Shown in pieces: positions 1 to 13,000 of a stretch of 64,000 nt of DNA. Each line of letters starts with the position of its first letter. The first letter of the stretch is position 1. The notes under the pieces are model-generated. The model was not told the origin of the DNA, made no database searches, and saw only the letters and a list, made by a program, of their open reading frames with translations. Position numbers and translations under genes: made by a program. This DNA comes from Symbiodinium microadriaticum. Taxonomy: Eukaryota; Sar; Dinophyceae; Suessiales; Symbiodiniaceae. The DNA is taken from positions 2,098,799 through 2,162,798 of the forward strand of contig LSRX01000008.1 in the NCBI GenBank assembly GCA_001939145.1. The letters run 5' to 3'.

Positions 1-1083
1 GGAGCTATACGAGCTTTAAACTCCCCGGCGAGTTAAGGATCATAAAGTCGGTAGGGTTTAGGGTCTAGGGTTTAGGGTTTAGGATCTCGGGTTTCAGGTT
101 TGGGGGTTTAAGTTTCGGGTTTGGAGCTCGGGACCATAAGGTCGTCGATGGTTCTGTGCAGGACCACCACTACGGTTCTCTGTGACAGACGTCATTCGAA
201 GAGTTTGCCAGCCTCGTGGTCTTGATGCGTGTATAGGTTAGTTTGGCGCTTGGAGAGGGGAAATTGCTGGGTAGCCGAAATGCCAAAGCCTAAACCTCTC
301 CGTTAGCCCCACAGCCGGATGCAACTGACAGTGATGAAGCTCACACACCAACCCAAGTGAAACAAGACGTCGCTATCCGGAGGTCGGTAAACAGCTGCGG
401 GTGGCGATTAATTAGAGCTGCGTTATTGCGACAACCCGTCTCTCTCTCCCTCTCTCTCTCACACACACACACAGGCTGAGACGCACACGCACCCACGTAC
501 ATATATATCTATATATATATATATATGCTAACCCCCACCATATATATATATATATGTAAGCACACCTAAGTATATATATATATATACACATGATTCATAC
601 ATGATGCAGACACACACACGTACACGCAACTCCCAGTTTATGTCCAGAACGCTGTAGAGTTCTGGAGAGGATGTCACTGTAGACAATGTAGACGCATGGG
701 AAGACGTGGAACGGAGTACGCCTGCATCCCGTATTGCGATGGCTCCGAACGCCAAGGAAGCCACTTACAATACAGCATGCACTTCCCAAAGTCGCCGCAT
801 GGAACCGTGAATCCTATAAACCCTTTAAAACCCTGAACTTAATTCTGAACCCTACACACCCCTCAACCCGAGCCTCGCCAACTCCCGATGAATCCCTGAA
901 CTCAGCAGAACTCGGAAGTCCTAAACATAAACAGCTTATGGCTTTGGATGGCTGCCTGGGAATCCAAAAACCTACCGTTTTGGGTCAAAACCTACAACTT
1001 TGCAGGGGTTTGGGGTCACAGGTTGGGGTTTAGGGTTAGTTGAGGTTCCAAACCGCGAACACGAAACCCTACGGTAGCCCAGC

Positions 1084-4000
1084 CTTGGGAGCCGTAGGAG
1101 ACACACAAGGGATACTGCAAGGTCTTCTGATCCGCATCGGCCTCGCGAGGTGCACAATTTAGGGTTTTGGGATGTTTTGGGTTTAGAGTTTAGGGTTTAG
1201 GGTTTCGAGGTTGCGCAGTTTAGGGTTTAGGGTTTAGGGAGTTTAGGGCTTCGAGGTTGTGCAACTTAGGGTTTTGGGTTTAGAGCTAGGGTTTATGGGT
1301 TAGGGTGGCCTCACGAGGTTTCGCAGCTTACGTGGGGTTTAGGGTTTTGGATTTGGGGTGTCGAGTCAGCGGTCACGGTGTCGGGTTGCAAGAGTGTCGG
1401 TTGGCCCTGGAAGTAAGAGTAAAGTTCAGACTTTTTGTCATAGTAGGACGCATGGGAATTGTCACGACGTTTTGGTGGTGTCTCTGGCGTTGCTGAACTT
1501 GCAGTTTATTTTCGTATTCCCGACAGGACACCCGCAAACACATACCCCCCCAATATTTCTAATGACCCATGTGCTCCCACTGACGCCCCAATGTTTAAAC
1601 CCCCGTGTCCTAAACCGACTCCCAAGCTTCGAAATCCTAAACCATAACTCCTAAACGCCAAAACCCTAACCCCCAAACCCCACAAAGCACTCATCTCCTA
1701 AATCCTTAACCACCACAACCCGCCCCCCCCCCTCCAAAACAAAAACAACATACCCTAAACCCCAATCCCCTTAACCCTACAACCCTAAAACCCTAAACCC
1801 TAAACCCGAATCCCTAAAACCCTAAACCCTAAGAGCCCTAAACCCTAAACCCTAAACCCTAAATCCCAAGACCCTAAACCCTAGACCATATAATCTTTAA
1901 ACCCTAATCCCTAGACCCTAAGCCTTAAAACACCAAAACCCTAAACCCCAAGCCCTACCCTAAAACCCTAAACCCTAAACCCTGTAAGCCCTAAACCCTA
2001 AACCCCAAACCCCAAACCCTAAAACCCTAATCCCTCAAACCCTAAACCCTACTCCCTAAAACCCTAAACCCCCCAAGCCCCAAACCCTAGACACACACAA
2101 AATCAAAGCAAAAGACCAGGCACCCTCGGACCTCCTCGGGCTCTTCCGGCTCGTCGCTCTGATCCGCCCAGCTTCCACGGAAGGCCTGCTCGGGGTGTAT
2201 ATAAGGGTTTCAAAAGGGGTCGTAAAAGGGTTTCATAGGGGTTTCCAAAGGGGTTTTACAAGGGTTTCATAGAGGTTTCATTAGGGTTTACAAGAACTTA
2301 TAAGGTTTCATAAGGGTTTCATAAGGGTTTACAAGAACTTATAAGGTTTCAGAAGGGTTTCATAAGGGTTTGCAAGAACTTATAAGGGTTTGTAAGGGTT
2401 CATAAGTGTCTGTCAGGGTTGAAGAAGGGCTTGTAAGGGTTTATAAGGGTGAGTCTAGGTTCATCAGGGTTTAGAAGCTTTGTCAGCTGTGCAAGGTTTA
2501 GGAAAGGGTTTCGGGTTTATAGCGGTTTAGGGTTTAGCGCTTATAATACTTAAATTTGAATGGTTTATAGGGTTTACAAGGTTTATGAGCTTTATAAGGT
2601 GTGTAAGGATCAGGAACCTTAAGGATTAGGGTTTAGGGTTTAACGGTTTAGGGTCTGGTCCGCTTTTTAGGATGAACCCTCGTCCAAAACGCGTATACCA
2701 GGGCTTATACCCCTACTGGTCCGCTTTTTAGGATGAACCCTCGTCCAAAACGCGTATACCAGGGCTTATACCCCTAACACAGAGGTCTGGAGAGCTCGTG
2801 AGAAAACTCCCTTATAGTTATACCCCGGCTCCGGGGTTTGACGGTTTAGGGTTATGCTTGTACTACTAACCCATAGGCTCCTAAGTAGTTCCTTTTTGGG
2901 ATTACCTTATAGGATCCTAAATATGAAACATAAAAAGGAACTACTAAGGAGCCTATGGGAACACACAAAAAAGCACACACACACACAGACAGAGACAGAG
3001 CACACACACGCACACACACACGCACACACACACACACCCACACACACACACACACACACTGAAAAAAAACAACTCTACTAACTTTGCCTCCCCTCATCCC
3101 ATCAACCCCCAAACCCTAAACCATTAGCTGCGTTTGCCTTTTGCAGTGGTATCTAGAGGAGCCGTGGTTTATTGCTAGTCTGTTCGAGCGCATGGCAGTT
3201 AGAGTTCAGGGGTTTGTCATGGGGTTTAGGGTCTTTTGACTTTTGCTTTTGTTGCCTCTTTGCGGGGCCCTCAGCGTTAAGGAGTTTCTGGTTGCAGGTT
3301 CAGGATTTTGGATGTCTGTGTGTTTTTCGGATGGCTGTGCTTTTTCGTTAGTTGAGGGTCTTGGATTTAGAGGTTTGGGTCAGGGTTTTCGGTCAAATGC
3401 CCCAGGATCGCGGAAAGTAGGAATCCATATTCAAGTTTATGCCACGACGACGAAGACGCCGACTACCCTCCAAACCCCAGCGTGGCCTGTGCGACATTCT
3501 GCACGTAGGAGGCCATCACGAAGTCGGGGACGGCCTTTCAAAAGTTTCAGCAAGATGAAACAAAATCTGGGTCTAGGGTGAAGGCCCAATTAAAGCAGGA
3601 AAACCCCAAAACCTTGACTTCAAAGTTTTAGGGCTCAGGGGCTGCGAACCCAAAGCTGACATAAACAACTTCGACACGGTGTTTTCGGGTGTTTGGGTTC
3701 GGGGTTTAGGGTATAGGGTTCGGGGGGGCGGGGGCAGGGTGTTCGCGCTTCGGTGTCCTTCAAGGCCCAAGTCAAAAAGCTCGGCGGGATCCTTGTCGTC
3801 ATTGTTGTCAACGCTCCAAGCCCGAACCAGACATCCGGATTACTGTAGGATTTAAGGGTTTCGGGGTGGAGGGATCCGGGGTTTAGGGTTTAAGGGTGTG
3901 TATACAGTGTGCACGCGGTGGACCTCGCTGTCAAATCCTCCAAACCCTAAATTTACCCTAAACCCTGCGGCCCGAACTCCTCATAGCTTTAGTGGCAAAA

Positions 4001-7000
4001 AAGGCTTCATCGACATCGTGACAGCAATCTCAATCTAAAACCAAACCTAGGTGAGATTTTAGGGGTTAGGGTCCCAGCCGTACCGTTTGAGTTACCCTTG
4101 GTGCTTTGCTTTGGGGTCTCTTCACTAAAAAACAGAACGAATGGAAAAGATACCGGTACCCCACCATGAAACAGCGGTTAAAGCCCGATTATTTTGTAGC
4201 GCTCGACAAGGCCAGCTGGCGGCTTGCATTTTTGCAAAAAACTGTAGATTTTTGGAAAAACGCACGCCCAGAACCGTCATGCCAGCTTGTCCTGGAAGTT
4301 CTCCTCAATGTGCTGCAAGGTTCGATCTGCGCCTTCGCCACAGTGCCAACCGCGACCCAAGCAGGCAATGCAAAAGCTTACCCGGAAGATCAACGGCGCT
4401 TTCGGCTCCGGTTCCTCAACGGGAACGCTCTGCACGAACTGACTAACAACCGCGGCCGTCACGCCAGATGATGAGCAGCTCATTCTGCGGCGAAAGATAT
4501 CTGACAGTGAGGCAGAGGCCACAGCGGCCCTCTTGGGCGCCCTCTGGCACAGCTCCCTCATGCACATCGTTATGGTGCCGCTCATCATGGCCTTGTGCTG
4601 CCCACCAGGCGCGCCACTCGCGACGTCGCGCAGAGGGCTCCGCATTTTGTCCAGTTCATCCACTGAATCACACATTGTAACGTAGTGTGTAAATCATAGC
4701 AAGGACCGCCTTGAAATTCTGAGGCATATTCCTTGGATTATTATAGGGGATGTTGGAATCTCCGAAACCCCCTTATAACCCTACCCATAGGCCCCTAAGT
4801 AGTTCGTTCCTTTTCGTGGTTCATATTTAGAATCCTATAAGGTAATCCCAAAAAGGAACTACTTTGGGGCCTATGGGTAAACCCTAAAGCCGAAAGCCCG
4901 GAACCCCCACAGCACCTCGGGCTGCGGAGAGGGGGTTTGGACCCGCACGGCTGCACGCGGCTCGGTTGCCCGACCACGCGTGTGCACCTCCACAGCCTCT
5001 TCCTGGGCTTTGGCTTTGGATGTCATTTCTAAGAGTTTGAGGTCTTGGGTTTAGGGTTCAGGGGTGTCAGGTTTGGGCTTTTGAATCTTTGGGTTTTTTG
5101 GAGTCTTGGGTGCCCAGAGTTTTGAGCTTTGGGATTGCGCCCTCTAGTATAGCCTGTTCAACCGTCACGAAGGACCACAATGCCTCTCTGACGGGGTATT
5201 TGGTAGGCACCAAAACCCCCTGAACCCTAAACCCCTCAACACCCAAACCCCTAAACCCCCAAAACCCCTAAACCCCCAAAACCCCTAAACCCTAAACCCC
5301 CAAAACCCACAAACCCCCCAAACCGCCAGGTACTGGATAAGTTGTTGGGATGTGCAGCCTCTTCCGCGTGTTTCGTTTCTAGCAAATTTTTTGCCTGGAA
5401 AGCCAGTAGTCTGTATTTAGGGGCTGCTTTGAGCCAATTATGGGCTGCTTCAGGGTATGGTAGTCTGTTATTTTGGGCTACTTGGCTTTTCAGGTGAAGG
5501 CTATATAGGGATTCAAGATGGGCTCTTTCTGCAGCGTTTCTAGAACAGGGTCTTGCGGTACGGGTACGTGATAGTATTCTTATACTAAGGAACCCTGAGG
5601 AATCTGATGTCTTGGCATTTATTCCGACCTCTTTTTGTTTTTAACTCACTGGATCCAAGAACTTCGTAAGTAGGTGAAAGGCAGAACTCCCCGACCATCG
5701 CCCCTTGTCGCACTGACCCAGAGCGCCATTTTGGAGTTAGGAGGCGTATAGCCTTTTTCATACTCTGCGAGACGGAAAAGGCACCTGAAAGTCTGCATGT
5801 CTTTGCAGCGACCTGTCGCGATATGGGTAGTTCTCTAAATTAGGGTCCCCTTCTACGTACCCAATATAGTCCGGCACTAATTAAAAGGGACCCCAATTTA
5901 GAGAACTACCTAACTACCCACGTGGGTCCTCTCTATCAGCATCAGCTGAAGACTTGCTCTTCAGCAGTGCCTCATCTCCTGCACGTTGCGCGATGCCACC
6001 ACACCCTACCCGGAACCCTAAAGCCTAAACCCTCCCTTACTTGTGGGTTAGATGCCTTAAATCAGACTGAGATGGCTAAACAATCTGCGGTGTATCGCTT
6101 AGCTCGGGATTCAGAAGGAATTCCGGGAGTTTGCAGCTTGCTGGGTTTGCGTTTTAGGGCTCAGGTTAAGGACTTCCAGGGTTCAGGGCTTGGGGCTTGG
6201 ATTAGGTTTTGTGGTTGAGGCTCCCGGAACCGAAAGAGTAATTAGGCCAGAAGTGGGGTTATAGTCTAATGTGGGTTTGAGCCGGATAATAGGGCAACGC
6301 AATGAAACCCGCCATGCGAAACTCTAAACCCAATAACGATACCTATATGGTATGTATATACATATATATATATACACATCCAATCTATATATATATATAT
6401 ATGTACACATGTATGTATGTATGTATGTATGTATGTATGTATGTATATATGTCTCTATGTATGTATGTATGTATGTATGTATGTATGTATGTATGTATGT
6501 ATGTATGTTAAGTATCTATGTATGTATATATGTATGAGAGAGGCTCCTCTAGGGTCTATTTTGCGCCCTATTTCCTTCCTTTATAATATATAGGAATATA
6601 AATAATTGAAATAATTGAAATAATTGAAATCCGGAAACTGAGATTTCAATTATTTCAATTATTTAAATCCGCAAAAGGGCCCAAATAATTGAAATCGGGA
6701 AACCCAGGATTTCAATTATTTCAATTATTTAAATCCGCAAAAGAGCCCAAATAATTGAAATAATTGAAATNAAGCCATACGGTTACAGCACCCGAATGTT
6801 TCAGATGATCGGGTGGACTCGGCTGGAGGTCAACAAAATGATGTCCTTTGTCGGGGTAACGAACAACAACTTCAACTCAATGTTCCGGCGTACGTTCGTG
6901 TGGAAAGCGAAGGCCCGATTCATCCACGAGAAGTTCTTGACGAACTACAGCGACCACGAAAAGGATGGCATCTTCCGTGCAGACCCCAGTTTGGGCAAGT

Positions 7001-10000
7001 TCCTTTCTACATCCCAAGCATCCATTGCTGGGTTGAAGTTACAGTGGGCCTTCGAGATCGACCACAGCAAAGCTGACTGTTATCAGCTCATCGAGGACTA
7101 CTGCAACGGAGGAGATGGGCACCTGACTGAGGATGTCATGAGAGAGGCCTGCGGCCTGCCAGTCCGAGTTCGTCAAGTTCAGGAGGAAGATGGACTAGGC
7201 AATCTACTCGCTGCGGGACAAGATAGTGCGGACGAACGTGATGAGAAAACAAGCGGGTGGATCAACTTGCGTAACTACATCACGACGCACATGTTGGAAA
7301 AGGACCTGGACATCATGACTTGGTATGAATTCAAGAAAATGACTTTCAGACCGGGTGAGCATCCCAACTTATCCAAGGCAGAGATGTGGGATCAGCTGAA
7401 GGAACATGATGTTGTACGAACCGCTCTCATCCGACACAAGAGCAGCAAAGACAAACCTGGTGCCTACATTCCCAGGATCGTCTTCGCAAAGGAGCATTGC
7501 GATATCTGTCCGCAGCGCTCATTGGACACCATCCGGATGCAGTTCGATGAAGAGATCGACATTGGACTGGCCAAAAGATATGCCTATAGTTGTCGAGGTC
7601 GTAGCATGAACATGGACACCATGAAGGCATTCTACAAATCGATGATGCCAGCATCCAAGAAAGGACGTCGCACCGCAGAACAAGAAGAACTCATGCAGAC
7701 GTATCAGGATCTCCTTCAGAAACTTGTGGACCACGAAAAGTCTGTCGCAAAACTGTTATCCACCAAGCATGGGAGACGACTCCGTGCGAAGAGATCGGTT
7801 GAAGATGATGACGGTGAGTCCTCCAAGCAAGATTCCATGTTCGGCCGAGAGTACCTCTCCATGAAACATTCCCGGACGATATCCTATAGTTACTCGGACA
7901 AGATATCGTACACAGTGAGAGCACGGCGTTACGCCGTCCCGGACGGAGTCCAGTCGATGTCCCGTCGGCTACAACATCATGTCGTGGACGGGCACACCAT
8001 TGACTTGGACATCCAAAACTGCTGTCTCACGCTGTTGCAACAGATCATTTCGAAGACAGCACCACAGCCGCCCATGCCAGTCGACCTTGTCCAGCTCATG
8101 GATCGACTCGTCAAAGATCGAGCGGGGGTACTCAAGGAACTGAGTCTTCATACGGTGGAGGGTAAGGAGATGATCAATACCGTCCTCAACGGCGGCAGCC
8201 CACCTACATCATTGAGGAACAACGAGATTGTACAAGGCCTGCAAAAAATTTCCTTGTATGTGAGGTGGGTGGCATGCAATTTGCTTCATGCTGACTACAT
8301 GTCGCTTGCCGACAACAAGCAAAAAACATTTCCGTCTTCTACCATCCTGTCTCTTTTGTGGACTTCTGTTGAAGATAGAATCCTGCAGAGTTGGACGGAC
8401 CACGTCCTGACCCGCACGACAAAACCCAAACATCTGTCCCTGCACTTCGACGGCATCCGAATCTCAGCGGATCATGTTGGAGTTCAACAAGAGGAGTTCA
8501 TCAGAGATTGCGAGAATGCTATCCACAAAAGGACGGGCTTTGTGGTCAAGATTGTGCCAAAGAAGCATCAGAACTTTATTCAGATGCTGAAGACGAGAGG
8601 TACACACGCAAATGCACTCACCAACGTGCCAGACATTCTCCTCATGCAGGGAAACTGCATACCCTGTGCCCTGTGGCACGTTGTGCCACTTTCCAGGCCG
8701 GCGGTGGTGGCGGCTATGTCCAATACATCGTCCGCCAAGAATGTGGACGCCAAGAGTGCTGGATACCGTGATTACAGGTCAGTGGCCTCGATGTGCGGTG
8801 TAGATTTGATTGGCTGCCTGGGTCTTCCTGGCACGCACGTGAAGTCCTTCATGCTGCATTACGAAGGTAACGGCGTGCCACACAGTGTCGCTGTACGGGT
8901 AGACGCCTCTGGGGTTGGTGTGACCATCATCGATGGTGCTACAGTATACAAGTTGAATATGGCAACCCTTCGCGAGATCCACTGCGCCGCCGTGGATCAT
9001 GCCACCATTCTGTCATACTGGAAAAGAGATCCCCAAGACAAAGGTGGTGACAAGTCGACTACTCTACTGGACATGGTCGCCGGAGCAGGAGATGATCCTA
9101 ACGATTCCGATGGAGATGATTCTGAAGGTCATGAGGAGGGTCATCCTGTGGAGCTTGCAAACAGACTGTCCTTCGATGATGAGAACGTTCCTGTCTTCAA
9201 AGATCACATCCTTGAGTCCTTGGAAAAGGAAACAAATGATGTTTCCAACGATTTGCAAAAGAAGTCCATGAGATGTGAAGGGCGACGTCAGTGCCCTCTA
9301 TGTCCTTTCAGATCCTTCACGCAGCTTCGGTTGTTGAGAACACACATCACAAAGCACCACGTCAAGCACAACCAATATGTATGTTCTGGAACCAAGCAGG
9401 TGAAGGTCATACTGGCTTTATACGACCATGCGGCTTCGTCACAAAGTGTGTGTACCGAGCTACTGCAAGAAAGTGCTGCTATTCTTCGAGAAACAATACA
9501 GCCGCCTCTGCAATGCCGGCACAACAACATCGACAAGCAGATTCGACTCATCTTCGATGCGACTGGCCCGAAATATGTGAACGTTTCCAGTATCGGGAGT
9601 ACTATGCAAGTCCGACGAGTACGCAATCTATATTACACACATTCATTTGCAGATCTACTTCTACGAGAAATGGTCTTGAATCATGCTCAGGCATCCAGGC
9701 CGCAAGCATGTAGACACGCATAAATTGCGTAATCAAGTTGCCCTAATGCAAAAACGACCCCACTGATCCTAGGTGCGGACCGTGTCCACACGATGCCATA
9801 TGGCTGCCCTCGAGGCTGGTAATATGATATCCAGCTTACTACCCCGACGCTCACCTCACTGGTTGCCAATGTTGGAGGACATTGCAACGGCGCCGATCCT
9901 GGTCGACAAGATGGAGAAGATGAATAAAGTCTTAATGGACCAGGATGAGTGGCATTACATAAGCATGGATGCCACTCTCAAACTATGTATGAAACTGATG

Positions 10001-13000
10001 GGGCAGGCCTCATACCGAGCACCACAATCTGTCCGCAACGAAGCTCCTTTCGGGGACGATGTTGCATGGAGACGACTCCTTACCATTAGGGGTCGCACTG
10101 GCGCCGTACTTTTGATGCACCCGCTGCAAAATGAATCATCAGAACAAGTTGTGGACGCACTCGTCCAGAACTTTTCCGCCGATCAGTTGAGGTCAGTGGT
10201 CCATATCGGGACGGATCAACCGTCGGAGAAGCTATTCAGTCAACTGAAAGAAATCTGTCCGTCGATGAGATCACTGCTGCTTGATCCAATTCATTTGGCC
10301 ATCGTTTACGAATATGGCTTTTGGAACAAACGGAGCCCCGGTTCAAAACAGCTGCGGCGGATTCTGAAAAAGTGCATCTCCATTGATGCAGACTTGGGAC
10401 AAGATCAATGGGGTGGCTTCTACGACGGTACAAATGCCCGTCCTCTGTCAGAACGCGAGATACAGTATCGAGAGATGATCCTTGATGCATCCATGGATCA
10501 GATTGAAGCCAACAAATTGCTCGAGGGGTTGGACACGAACGTCCCCTTCACTGAGCGCCTGGAGTTTATCAAATGTATCGCCGCACTGTGTCGAAGACAC
10601 CCGGCAGAGGTTACTAGGAAAATTGCCGGCGCCAACAAACAGATCAGTAAAATACTCTGGTCCGCATGTGCGCCGGATAGACTGGAGTGGCTAATGAATA
10701 ATTTGCGGGTCAGACATGCGTTGCCATCGTCTTATCAGTGGTTTCTGCCAAGCGGAACCTCTAGTAATGAGGCACTGCATGCAGAGATCAACTCATGGTC
10801 CCGCAGTATCAACGCCATGCACCGCTCCACTCTTGCTATGAAGTTAAAATACTTCCGTTACATTAAACTGCTATTGCACTTTTTATCAGTGCAATACCCT
10901 CTGTCCCACACTGTCAGTGCAAGCATGCTGCTAAGCAGATCGCTGCACAAATCTCTATGGACTCATGAGGACTGGGAAGCATGGTGCGGGGAACAGTCGT
11001 CGGATACAGTCCAAAAGAAGGCAGTCTTATCTTTAACTGCAGCTAGACAGCACGAAGCTCGTCTAGTGCGAGAACACGTCTTGAAGAAGCCGGCTTCCAA
11101 GAGGCAAGGCAAATATGATACGAAAAGACGTGTCAACCCGCTGTCGGTGAAGAGGATTCATACCTTGCGAAGTGCAGGTGTGAAATCCCATAAGAAAGGA
11201 TAAGGGGACACGACTCATCGGCATGTCGCAAAAGGTATCGTGTGCATGGGAGTGGATTCGCCTTCGCCATTGCGTGTGAGAAGTATTTCTCTCGCACATA
11301 CTATGCGTGCAGGACAGCTGACATCTCATCCTGAACGACGTCGCGTCCTCGGATGACATACATGTCGTGATCCTGTACACACATGATATGATATTCATAC
11401 ATATCGACTATGTTACACATACCAATATCTCATAAGGACACTATAACGACAAGTGCCGAACTAGTCTGTTGAATCCGAAGAGGAGCACAAACATGACAAT
11501 GATGCACTTTCTAGCTCATATATGCGGGAATTCATGTCAAGTATGTGCTGTCGCGCAGCGTGATATTCATCGTATGTGAATATGATGATTGTGATTCTTC
11601 AGAATACTGTGTTCTCAGCAAGATAGTCACAAATCCGGTTTTGCATCAGCTGTATATTGACATGCCCTTCGTATGAGTATGCTGAATCTTGCACGGCGCA
11701 CATTTCCAGAATAGTACAACAGTACTAGTACATGTGTGGGTGTTCATCCAGCATATGTTGTAGTATGTCGTGCATGCAGTCACATATCGCGACTGGATTG
11801 ATGTTCATCTACACATGCCTAGTTCGACTGGAACATGATTAGATGTGCGTAATTCCACATTTGAAAGAAATATCCAGAAGGGTCCGAAACTTTTCGGGGT
11901 CCGCCCTTATAACGGGTTTGTGCCTACAGGATCCATTTTACTTTCCATTTTGTACTGAAGACAACAAATCGTGGTTATATAGACCCGAAAGGTATCGGGC
12001 TCATATATGTATATATGTATGCATGCATGCACGCATGCATGCATGCATGTATACACACGTACGCAGGTGCTTATGTAATTTGATTAATTAGATTCATTCA
12101 TTTCTCTTTTTTATATTTATTTGTTTACTTGTATATCAAAGGGCACGGAAACGATTGTGCGGTTGAGTGTTGCTTGCAAAACTTGTTGCCTCAGCATACA
12201 AGCCCTCACCAAGAATAAGAACCGAGATAACTCACCTGTCTTTGAGTTTAGGGCTTAGGGCGTTCCGACCATCACTCATTTGACTGTGCCTCGCAGCAAC
12301 GCCACGTTTCATGTAGATTTCAGCCCCAGTATCACAGCCCACACAAGCCACATGGATGGCACCTCATGCGTGGACCCCAAACCCTCAAGTTAGAACCCTA
12401 AACCCTAAACCCTGAACCCTAAACCCTAAACCCTGAACCCTGAACCCTAAACCCTAAACCCCAAACCCTGAACCCTAAACCCTCAACCCTAAACCCCAAA
12501 CCCTCCAAGTTTAGAGCGTGAGCCGCAGATCCGCCCGAAATCGCGAACCCTCAAATCCCGCACCCCGGCCCAGCCAAACTCACTGAGCCCCAAAACCACA
12601 CCCTAACCCTCCAGGTACCTACTATATAGGGTACTAGAGCCCCTAGGGCCCTATATAGTATATAGTGGGTACCTGGCAGGGTTAGGGACTGAACCCAAAA
12701 CCACAGAAGCCGTATCCTGAACCTCCGACTCCCTCAAAGAAGGAGTTGGAAATTTAGCTTTCGAGGTTTTGAAGTCATAAGGAATCATAAGGCTTTGAAA
12801 GTTTAGGGTTTTGGGGTGTATGCCATTTCGAAGTTTAGGGTTTCAACGTATAGATATAATAAGGAGCCCTGAAGAATAACATTGGTAACTAAGGCTTCTA
12901 CATTACAACCTTAAGCCCTAAACCGCCTAAACCCAAAACACCGTACACCCCCAAACCGTTCAAACCCAAATCTTCTAAGCATCCCGAAAACCCAAACTTT

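Larger units (their letters stand above)
6590..12100 (+). mobile_element. Large DNA transposon inserted in gene A
   Basis: About 5.5 kb encode the two proteins above. Telomere-type TTTAGGG/CCCTAAA repeats, dense on both sides, are absent from about 6550 to 12240. The left edge carries AT-rich direct and inverted repeats built from ATTTCAATTATTT (6594-6770) and is cut by an N at 6771. The right non-coding arm (11204-12100) is rich in CATATG-like and ATGCATGC palindromes and ends near the GCATGCAT run at 12018-12050. I could not pair terminal inverted repeats or find a target duplication, so both ends are approximate. The element lies between exons of gene A on the opposite strand, so it probably sits in an intron. 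Confidence 0.7.

Noticed and set aside
1730..2090. True chromosome end
   Set aside because: CCCTAAA arrays are degenerate, occur in both orientations throughout the window and are flanked by exons.
3147..5180. Plus-strand mini-exons (WYLEEPWFIASLFERMA, AQVKKLGGILVVIVV, GKKGFIDIVTAIS, CSTVTKDHNASLTGYL)
   Set aside because: They overlap gene A on the other strand. At 3487-3534 homology with gene B proves the minus strand codes, and the others have equally open minus frames.
5330..5640. 103-codon open minus frame
   Set aside because: No splice sites or homology; the sequence contains irregular GGGCTGCTT repeats and such openness is expected by chance.
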